Shown here: piece after piece, positions 1-5,333 of the stretch
Layout: each line of letters begins with the position of its first letter
Numbering within the stretch: position 1 is the first letter of the stretch
NCBI GenBank assembly: GCA_005878635.1
Contig: VBLS01000132.1
Span: 1-5,762, forward strand
Reading direction: 5' to 3'
From: Methanobacteriota archaeon
GTDB taxonomy: Archaea > Thermoplasmatota > Thermoplasmata > RBG-16-68-12
DNA: 5,762 bases
Program-made: the position numbers and the translations under genes
The notes under the pieces: model-generated
The model's database searches: none
What the model saw: the letters and a program-made list of their open reading frames with translations, nothing else
Told to the model about the DNA's origin: nothing

Positions 1-419
1 TGGATTTCATGGGCCTCGTGCAGGACAAGGCGAAGCTCCTCGGCCTCGACGAGACCTTCATGAAGCGCGGGCTGAACGAGGGCTTCTCCGGCGGCGAGAA
101 GAAGAAAAACGAGGTCTTCCAGATGGCGGTCCTCGAACCGAAGTTCTGCATCCTCGATGAAACGGACTCCGGCCTCGACATCGACGCACTCCGCCTCGTC
201 GCGAACGGGATCAACACGATGCGCAGCCCGACCCGCTCGATGCTCGTCGTGACCCACTACCAGCGCCTGCTCGATTACGTGATTCCCGAGCACGTCCACG
301 TGCTCGTCGATGGCCGGATCGTCAAGAGCGGCGATGCCGACCTCGCCCGGAACTTAGAGAAGCATGGCTACGGATGGATCCTCGAGGAGGCACCGAGGCC
401 GCAGCCGGCCCGGGCCTAG
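1..419 (+). CDS. sufC: SufC, Fe-S assembly ABC ATPase (3' part)
   Basis: ATPase subunit of the cytosolic SufB-SufC-SufD complex; ATP hydrolysis reshapes SufB/SufD so that a cluster can be built. The gene enters from the left edge, with the first full codon at base 3, so about 138 residues are visible of a family length near 250. The N-terminal half with Walker A is upstream. Visible motifs, in order, are the ABC signature FSGGEKKK (bases 84-107), Walker B CILDETDSGLD with the Asp at 156-158 and catalytic Glu at 159-161, the SufC-typical DIDAL, and the His switch VVTHYQ (His at 255-257). The C-terminal HGYGW is also typical of SufC. These motifs identify SufC rather than a general transporter ATPase. 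The stop TAG is at 417-419 and sufD follows within a few bases, so the two are probably co-transcribed and translationally linked. Nothing looks damaged. The internal ATG at base 9 is not the real start. Confidence 0.96.
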   Translation, partial: DFMGLVQDKAKLLGLDETFMKRGLNEGFSGGEKKKNEVFQMAVLEPKFCILDETDSGLDIDALRLVANGINTMRSPTRSMLVVTHYQRLLDYVIPEHVHVLVDGRIVKSGDADLARNLEKHGYGWILEEAPRPQPARA

Positions 420-423
420 GCCG

Positions 424-1773
424 GTGACGAACGTGGCCGTGGCGTTGGACGCGAAGCAGACCTGGGTCGCGGAATTCGCCTCGTCGGAGCCGGACCTCGC
501 GGGCCCGGCGTGGCTCCGTCCGATCCGTAAGGAAGCCATCGCCCGCTTCGAGACCGTGGGTTTCCCCACCCAGAAGCACGAGGACTGGAGGTTCACGAAC
601 CTCGCGCCCCTCCTTCGCGTGCCATTCAAGCCCGCGATCCTAGGTCGGCCCGATGGCGTCGTGGCGGAGCGGCTCGAACCCTTCTTGTTCGGCGTCCTGA
701 AGACGACTCGCCTCGTGTTCGTGAACGGGCAATTCTCGCCCCGCCTCTCGTATCTGCGTCCGCTCCCGGAGGGCGTGCGGGTCGCCTCCCTCGCCGAGAT
801 CCTGCGGAGCGATCCTGGGAGCGTCGAGAAGGACCTCGCGCGGCACGCGAAGTACGAGGACGACGCGTTCGTCGCCCTCAACACGTCCTTCTTCACCGAC
901 GGAGGCTACGTCGAGATCCCGAAAGGCACCGTCGTGGAGGAACCGATTCACCTCGTTTTCATCTCGACCGCGCAGGAGATGCCCACCGTCTCCCACCCGC
1001 GGAACGTGGTCCGCCTCGGGGCGAGGAGCCAGGCGACCCTGATCGAGACGTACGCGGGGTGGGCGCCGGAAGTGACCTTCACGAACGCCGTGACGGAGAT
1101 TTCCGCCGGGCCCGGGTCGGTCCTTGACCACTACAAGATTCAGCGGGAGTCCGAGTCCGCGTTCCACATCGCCACGATGACCGTCGACCAGGACCGCGAT
1201 TCCAACGTCGTCTGCCATTCGCTGGCTTTCGGCGCTGCGCTTTCCCGGAGCTATGTGCACACGAAATTCCACGCGGAGGGCGGGAGCGTCGCGTTGAACG
1301 GCCTGTTCATGCCGTTCGGGGGCCAGCAAGCGGACAACTACACGCGGATTGACCATGCCGCGCCCGCGTGCACCAGCGTCGAGCTGTACCGCGGCATCCT
1401 CGGCGGGAAATCGAGGGGCGTGTTCAACGGGAACATCTACGTCCGAAAGGACGCGCAGAAGACGGTGGCTCGCCAGACGAACAAGAACCTCCTCCTTTCG
1501 AAGGAGGCCTTCGTCGACAGCACCCCCGGGCTCGAGATCCTCGCGGACGACGTGAAGTGCAACCATGCATCCACGATCGGACAACTCGACGAGAACGCGA
1601 TCTTCTACCTCCGGTCGCGCGGGATCGACGAGGAGGCCGCGCGACACATCCTGACGTATGCGTTCGCCTCCGACGTCGTGAACCAGGTGAAGGTCGCGCC
1701 GATCCGGATCAAGCTCGACCAGCTGATCCTCTCGAGATTGCCGAAAGGGGCTGGCCCCGGAGAGGCCTTATGA
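424..1773 (+). CDS. sufD: SufD, Fe-S cluster assembly scaffold subunit
   Basis: Beta-helix subunit that pairs with SufB and SufC in the Fe-S assembly complex; the SufB/SufD interface is where the cluster forms. From a GTG at 424 the product is 449 aa, near the family's usual 420-440. The N-terminal helical part carries the SufD hallmark GFPTQKHEDWRFTN (about residues 46-59). The central region is a beta-helix. Typical SufD motifs follow: DNYTRIDH, ELYRG, RGVFNGNIYV, ARQTNKNLLLS and DDVKCNH, then a C-terminal helical part with FYLRSRGID. His381 (bases 1564-1566), in KCNH, aligns with the SufD interface His known to be essential in E. coli (His360). Start choice: an ATG at 364 would add 20 Arg/Pro-rich residues unlike SufD and overlap sufC by 56 bases, so GTG 424, four bases past the sufC stop, is preferred. 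GTGs at 433 and 439 are possible, and no strong Shine-Dalgarno decides. The N-terminal hallmark and DDVKC rule out SufB. Confidence 0.93.
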   Translation: MTNVAVALDAKQTWVAEFASSEPDLAGPAWLRPIRKEAIARFETVGFPTQKHEDWRFTNLAPLLRVPFKPAILGRPDGVVAERLEPFLFGVLKTTRLVFVNGQFSPRLSYLRPLPEGVRVASLAEILRSDPGSVEKDLARHAKYEDDAFVALNTSFFTDGGYVEIPKGTVVEEPIHLVFISTAQEMPTVSHPRNVVRLGARSQATLIETYAGWAPEVTFTNAVTEISAGPGSVLDHYKIQRESESAFHIATMTVDQDRDSNVVCHSLAFGAALSRSYVHTKFHAEGGSVALNGLFMPFGGQQADNYTRIDHAAPACTSVELYRGILGGKSRGVFNGNIYVRKDAQKTVARQTNKNLLLSKEAFVDSTPGLEILADDVKCNHASTIGQLDENAIFYLRSRGIDEEAARHILTYAFASDVVNQVKVAPIRIKLDQLILSRLPKGAGPGEAL

Positions 1774-1814
1774 GGCACGGTGGGAATGAGATGCATGCGG
1801 CGTCCCCCGCGAAC

Positions 1815-1819
1815 GAGGT
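1815..1819 (+). promoter_or_regulatory. Ribosome binding site for sufU1
   Basis: GAGGT matches the core of the Shine-Dalgarno consensus. It is 6 bases from the ATG at 1826 and only 3 from the ATG at 1823, so it favours the second ATG. The same GAGGT with 6-base spacing occurs before sufU2. Confidence 0.6.
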
Positions 1820-1825
1820 GCGATG

Positions 1826-2278
1826 ATGGCCGATCTCCGCGAGCTGTATCAGGAGACGATCCTGGATCACAGCAAGAGGCCGCGGAACTTTCACGAGATC
1901 CCCCACCCCGACGCGTCCGCGGTGGGGCACAACCCGCTCTGCGGCGATCGGGTGACGGTCTTCCTCCGACTCTCGGACGGCGTCCTCGCGGACGTCGCGT
2001 TCGTCGGCCAGGGTTGCGCAATCTCGAAGGCCTCCGCTTCACTGATGACGGATGCCGTCAAAGGCAAGACGAAGGCGCAGGCCCACGAGCTCTTCGAGAA
2101 GTTCCGTCGCATGGTGACGGGCCGGCCGGGTGACCCGGTCGACACGCCGTCCTTGGGGAAGCTCGCGGTCCTCTCCGGCGTCTGCGAGTTCCCGGTTCGA
2201 GTGAAGTGCGCAAGCCTGCCTTGGCACACGCTTGAGGCCGCCATCGAAGCGAAAAAGGAGATCGTCTCGCTGGAGTGA
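1826..2278 (+). CDS. sufU: SufU, zinc-type sulfur-transfer/scaffold protein (SufU1)
   Basis: U-type protein that receives persulfide sulfur from SufS and passes it to the SUF complex; in Bacillus subtilis SufU this needs a bound zinc that swaps ligands with SufS. The product is 150 aa from ATG 1826 (151 from 1823). It opens with the family's LYQ..ILDH segment. Counting from ATG 1823, the expected metal ligands are all present: Cys40 and Asp42 in NPLCGD, Cys65 in GCAIS, and Cys129 in RVKCAS. The distance from Cys65 to Cys129 is 64 residues, so it has the insertion that separates SufU from IscU, and a Lys sits just before the last Cys as in SufU. One small oddity is Ser in DHSKRP where DHYK is usual. 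It lies between sufD and SufB*, 52 bases after sufD, and its stop touches the next gene, which suggests one operon. Identification is firm; the exact role (transferase or scaffold) is inferred from the family. Confidence 0.93.
   Translation: MADLRELYQETILDHSKRPRNFHEIPHPDASAVGHNPLCGDRVTVFLRLSDGVLADVAFVGQGCAISKASASLMTDAVKGKTKAQAHELFEKFRRMVTGRPGDPVDTPSLGKLAVLSGVCEFPVRVKCASLPWHTLEAAIEAKKEIVSLE
2272..2275 (+). promoter_or_regulatory. Ribosome binding site for the SufB-like gene
   Basis: GGAG lies inside the last codons of sufU1, 5 bases before ATG 2281. It supports that ATG over the GTG at 2275, whose start would overlap the site and the sufU1 stop (GTGA). Either way, translation of the two genes is probably coupled. 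Confidence 0.5.
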
Positions 2279-2280
2279 GG

Positions 2281-3606
2281 ATGACGGCGCGAGACGTCCC
2301 TCGGACTCCTCAACCGGAGGAGCCGCGAGGCGTGGTCGCGTCGGGCGTCGGTCCGAGCGCAGGCCTGGTCCGGGATCTCTCCCGGCGGCGAGGGGAGCCC
2401 GAGTGGCTGTTGCGTTTGCGGCTCCGAGGGGTCGAGGGCTTCCGGTCCGAGGACCTCCCGCCGTGGGCCACCTTCCTCCGCGACATCGACTTCGACGAAA
2501 TGGTCGAGCCTGAGACGGTCGATGACGACGGACGGAGCCGACCTCCCACGGCGGTCACCCCCGGCCTCACCGCCCTCGCGGCATCCGAGGACGCTTACCG
2601 GGTCATCCGAAAGGACCTCGAGTCGCGCGGCATCCGATTCTACTCGCTGTCCTCCGCGGTCCGGCGGATCCCCGACCGGATCAAGGAGCACCTCGCGTCC
2701 GTCGTGCCGCCGGACGACCCGATCGCCGCCCTCAATGCGGCTCTATGGACCGAAGGATCGTTCGTGTACGTGCCGCCTGGCACCTCGGCGTCCGTGCCGC
2801 TCCAAGCGGAGATCCGGGAGGACTACTCCGGCGTGGAACCTTTCGAACGGAACCTCCTCGTGGCGGACCGGGGGTCGGAGGTCACGTACATCGAAGGCTG
2901 CACCGCGCCGGTGTACACGCCCGAGCGATTGCATCTCTCGGCGATCGAGATCGTCGCCCTGCCGGATTCGCACTCGCGGTACATCGCGTTGCAGAACTTT
3001 TCCAAGGAGGTCGACAACCTGGTGACGAAGCGCGCGCAGGTTCACGCGGGCGCCTCGATCGAGTGGGTCGACGTGAACCTGGGGTCCCGTCGGACGAAGA
3101 AAGTGCCCCGCGCGGACTTGATCGGACCCGGCGCCTCCGCCGAATTCATCGGATTCACCCTCGCCGGACACGGGCAGTCCGAGGAGGTCGGAGCCGAGAT
3201 GGTGCACCGGGCACCGAGGACACGGTCCCGAATCGTGAACCAGGCCGTCGTCCTGAAAGGCGGGCGGTCGGCCCTCCATTCCGGCGTGAGGGTCGTCCTG
3301 GGGGCGACGCAGGTCGCGTCTTCCGTCGAATGGTCCTCGCTCATGCTGGACTCCGATTCCCGCGTGGAGACGATTCCAGGGATCGAGGTCGACGAGGCGG
3401 ACGCGGAGATCGCACAGGAGGGCAAGGTCCGGAAAGTCGGCGAAGAGATGTTGTTCTACATGGCCTCCCGCGGCGTGACGGAGGAGGAGGCCACGCGAAT
3501 GGTCGTCCTCGGCGTCGCGACCGCCGCGACGCGACGGATTCCGGTCGAGTATGCCGTCGAGGTCGATCGACTCATCGAACTCGAGCTCGGGGGCGGGATC
3601 GGATGA
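2281..3606 (+). CDS. Divergent SufB-like protein (SufB*)
   Basis: SufB homolog, 441 aa from ATG 2281 (443 from GTG 2275), shorter than the usual 465-495. SufB hallmarks are the N-terminal GEPEWLLRLRLRG (about residues 39-51), DIDFDE, the beta-helix entry ALNAALWTEGSFVYVPPG, EGCTAPVY, NLVTKRA, IEWVDVNLGS and the C-terminal FYMASRGVTEEEA. Its only Cys (bases 2899-2901, in EGCTAP) aligns with E. coli SufB Cys254, the sulfur acceptor. The Cys of the family motif VECDALL is Trp here (3331-3333), aligned with the cluster-site Cys405, and the His of HEA is Gln (3415-3417), aligned with His433; the neighbouring Glu is kept. The stretch usually containing AGV.AQY.SEVVYH is shortened, which accounts for most of the missing length. 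The reading frame is intact with normal codon bias, so this is not an obvious pseudogene. It sits between sufU1 and sufS, away from sufC-sufD. It may be a specialised paralog or the only SufB of this genome. Family assignment is firm; function is uncertain. Confidence 0.88.
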   Translation: MTARDVPRTPQPEEPRGVVASGVGPSAGLVRDLSRRRGEPEWLLRLRLRGVEGFRSEDLPPWATFLRDIDFDEMVEPETVDDDGRSRPPTAVTPGLTALAASEDAYRVIRKDLESRGIRFYSLSSAVRRIPDRIKEHLASVVPPDDPIAALNAALWTEGSFVYVPPGTSASVPLQAEIREDYSGVEPFERNLLVADRGSEVTYIEGCTAPVYTPERLHLSAIEIVALPDSHSRYIALQNFSKEVDNLVTKRAQVHAGASIEWVDVNLGSRRTKKVPRADLIGPGASAEFIGFTLAGHGQSEEVGAEMVHRAPRTRSRIVNQAVVLKGGRSALHSGVRVVLGATQVASSVEWSSLMLDSDSRVETIPGIEVDEADAEIAQEGKVRKVGEEMLFYMASRGVTEEEATRMVVLGVATAATRRIPVEYAVEVDRLIELELGGGIG

Positions 3607-3622
3607 TCCTCCCCGAAGGTAA

Positions 3623-3635
3623 CGTGCGTCGCACG
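3623..3635 (+). promoter_or_regulatory. 13-nt palindrome in the sufB*-sufS spacer, possible operator
   Basis: CGTGCG-T-CGCACG is a perfect inverted repeat with 6-base arms around one base, in the only spacer of notable length in the operon (73 bases). A one-base loop cannot form a stable hairpin, and no T-run follows, so it is not a terminator. It could be a binding site for a dimeric regulator controlling sufS and the genes after it. In GC-rich DNA such a short repeat may be chance. I do not recognise a known Fe-S or iron regulator site. Confidence 0.25.
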
Positions 3636-3670
3636 AGAAAACTCAAGTAGCTACCGTGGCATGGCAATAG

Positions 3671-3676
3671 GGAAGG
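3671..3676 (+). promoter_or_regulatory. Probable ribosome binding site for sufS
   Basis: GGAAGG is a purine-rich, imperfect Shine-Dalgarno site only 3 bases before ATG 3680, somewhat close. The next in-frame ATG (3698) would still leave the conserved N-terminal ADFPIL region intact, so the start is likely but not certain. Confidence 0.4.
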
Positions 3677-3679
3677 CCG

Positions 3680-4927
3680 ATGGCAAAGCCCGCGAAGATG
3701 CTGCTCAACGTCCCCGCGATCAAGGCGGACTTCCCGATCCTGCAGCGCAAGGTCCGGGATCGGCGCCTCGTCTACCTTGACAGCGCCGCAACCTCGCAGA
3801 AGCCGAAACAGGTGATCGAGGCGACGACGGACTTCTACAGCCGGTACAACGCGAACGTCCATCGCGCGATCTACGAACTCGGGGAGGAGGCCACCCGCGA
3901 GTACGAGGGGGCGCGGGAGAAGATCGCCGCGTTTATCGGGGCGAGGTCCCCGAACGAAATCGTGTTCACGAAATCCACCACCGAATCTCTCAACCTCGTC
4001 GCGTACGGATACGGACTGAAAGGGAAGCTCCAGAAGGGAGACGAAATCGTCGGCACGGTGATGGAGCACCACTCGAACCATGTTCCCTGGCATTTCGTCA
4101 AGGATCACAAAGGGGCCGTCCTGAAGTACGTCGATGTGAACGACGACGGGACGCTCAAGATCGAGCAGTACGACGAACTCCTGACGAAGCGTACGAAGAT
4201 CGTCACCGTGACCCTGTGTTCCAACGTCCTCGGGACGATCAACCCGGTGAAGGAGATCGCGAAGCGAGCCCACGAGGTCGGCGCGGTGTGCGTCGTCGAT
4301 GCTGCTCAGGCGGCTCCGCACATGCCGATCGACGTCCAGGACCTGAACGCCGATTTCCTCGCGTTCAGCGGGCACAAGATGCTCGGTCCGACCGGGATCG
4401 GCATCTTGCATGGGAAACCGGAGGCGCTCGAGGCGACGGAGCCCCTCCTCGGTGGCGGCGAGATGATCCGCGAAGTGCATCTCGGCCGCGCCTCCTGGAA
4501 CGACGTGCCCTATCGGTTCGAGGGAGGCACCCCGAACATCGCGGGGGCGATCGGCCTCGGGGCGGCGGTCGACTACCTCACGAACCTGGGGATGGAGGCG
4601 GTCCGCACGCACGAAATGGAGATTACGCAATATGCGCTCGACAAGATCGGACGGATCAAGGGCGTCACGACGTACGGCCCGAAGGACGTCAAGAAGAAGG
4701 CCGGCGTGCTGGCCTTCACGATCGACAACGCCCATCCGCATGACGTCGCCTCGATCCTCGACGTGGAAGGCATCTGCGTCCGATCGGGCCACCACTGCGC
4801 CCAGCCTCTGATGGAGCGCTACGACCTGCCCGCGACCGCGCGCGCGTCCTTCTACGTCTACAACGACCTCGAGGATGTCGACGTCCTCGTGGCCGGCATC
4901 AAGAAGGTGCAAGAGGTCTTCGCCTGA
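3680..4927 (+). CDS. sufS: SufS, cysteine desulfurase (class II)
   Basis: PLP-dependent cytosolic enzyme that removes sulfur from L-cysteine, giving alanine and an enzyme persulfide that feeds cluster assembly. The product is 415 aa, a normal length. It starts with the family's KADFPIL segment, then YLDSAATSQKP. PLP-site residues visible are His130/His131 in MEHHSN, Asp207 and Gln210 in VVDAAQAAPH, and the Schiff-base Lys233 in SGHKMLGPTG. The catalytic Cys373 (bases 4796-4798) is in RSGHHCAQPL, the class II (SufS/CsdA) context rather than the class I IscS/NifS loop. RASFYVYN near the C-terminus is also typical. Two U-type genes in the operon and no SufE in view suggest the SufU-dependent type of SufS. 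A 73-base spacer precedes it, so an extra promoter there is possible though none is clear. Its stop overlaps the start of sufU2 by 4 bases. Assignment is firm. Confidence 0.96.
   Translation: MAKPAKMLLNVPAIKADFPILQRKVRDRRLVYLDSAATSQKPKQVIEATTDFYSRYNANVHRAIYELGEEATREYEGAREKIAAFIGARSPNEIVFTKSTTESLNLVAYGYGLKGKLQKGDEIVGTVMEHHSNHVPWHFVKDHKGAVLKYVDVNDDGTLKIEQYDELLTKRTKIVTVTLCSNVLGTINPVKEIAKRAHEVGAVCVVDAAQAAPHMPIDVQDLNADFLAFSGHKMLGPTGIGILHGKPEALEATEPLLGGGEMIREVHLGRASWNDVPYRFEGGTPNIAGAIGLGAAVDYLTNLGMEAVRTHEMEITQYALDKIGRIKGVTTYGPKDVKKKAGVLAFTIDNAHPHDVASILDVEGICVRSGHHCAQPLMERYDLPATARASFYVYNDLEDVDVLVAGIKKVQEVFA
4913..4917 (+). promoter_or_regulatory. Ribosome binding site for sufU2
   Basis: GAGGT in the last codons of sufS, 6 bases before the CTG at 4924. 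It has the same sequence and spacing as the site before sufU1, and it is the main support for a CTG start there. Confidence 0.55.
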
Positions 4928-5319
4928 CGCCCGCGGCCTCCGACCTGTACCAGGAGCAGATCCTGGACCACTACAAGCATCCGAAGAACAAAGGGCCCCT
5001 TCCCGGGGCCACGTTCAGCGCGCGGGACACGAACCCCCTTTGTGGCGACGAGGTCTCCTTCCATCTGAAGGTCGACCGCTCCGAGCGCGTCTCCGAGGTG
5101 CGGTTCGAAGGACGCGGATGCGCGATCAGTCAGGCCAGCGCTTCGATGCTCACCACGATGTTGAAGGGCCTCCCGCTGTCCGAGGCGGAGGCGCTAGGCG
5201 ACGACGCCCTCGTGAAGAAACTCGGCATCTCCCTGAGCGCGGTGCGGTTGAAGTGCGCGCTCCTTCCCCTCCATGTGATGCGCCTCGCGGTCCGGGAGAA
5301 GAAGGCCGCCTCGACCTGA
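4924..5319 (+). CDS. Short U-type Fe-S scaffold/sulfur-transfer protein (SufU2)
   Basis: Second SufU/IscU-family protein, 131 aa if started at CTG 4924. The conserved N-terminal LYQEQILDHYKHPKN begins only 7 residues later, and no in-frame ATG, GTG or TTG lies between the sufS stop and GTG 5098, which would already remove the first ligand Cys. With the GAGGT site 6 bases upstream, CTG overlapping the sufS TGA (CTGA) is the likely start. All three ligand cysteines are present: Cys40 with Asp42 in NPLCGD, Cys66 in GCAIS and Cys111 in RLKCAL. Cys66 to Cys111 is 45 residues, close to IscU (43 in E. coli) and well short of SufU1 (64), so the SufU insertion is absent. Yet Lys precedes the last Cys, as in SufU, where IscU has His. 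It is therefore a SufU-like protein without the insertion. It probably works with SufS next door, as scaffold or sulfur carrier. Family is firm; role and start codon are inferred. Confidence 0.87.
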   Translation: MTPAASDLYQEQILDHYKHPKNKGPLPGATFSARDTNPLCGDEVSFHLKVDRSERVSEVRFEGRGCAISQASASMLTTMLKGLPLSEAEALGDDALVKKLGISLSAVRLKCALLPLHVMRLAVREKKAAST

Positions 5320-5333
5320 GGCCTCCGAAATCC

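Noticed and set aside
364..423. Upstream ATG start for sufD
   Set aside because: It adds 20 Arg/Pro-rich residues not seen in SufD and overlaps the conserved C-terminus of sufC; GTG 424 is more natural.
640..1647. Antisense open frame (335 codons) opposite sufD
   Set aside because: Shadow of sufD from high GC; low-complexity Arg/Glu/Val composition and no family motif.
1891..2691. Antisense open frame spanning sufU1 and the start of SufB*
   Set aside because: It crosses two well-supported sense genes and has no recognisable motif.
2281..3606. SufB-like gene as a pseudogene
   Set aside because: Frame is open over the full length, third-position GC bias matches neighbours, most SufB motifs are intact, and it has a good ribosome binding site.
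3623..3635. The palindrome as a transcription terminator
   Set aside because: The arms are separated by one base, which cannot form a loop, and no T-run follows.
2745..3650. Sense-strand open frame (301 codons) overlapping SufB*
   Set aside because: Arg/Gly-rich product from a shifted reading of SufB*, with no conserved features.
3657..3666. Tandem TGGCA repeat before sufS
   Set aside because: Only two 5-base copies; too short to mean anything without comparison.
3572..4912. Long antisense open frame (446 codons) opposite sufS
   Set aside because: It mirrors sufS codon structure in GC-rich DNA, is rich in Asp, Arg, Val and His as expected from reverse reading, and shows no recognisable domain.
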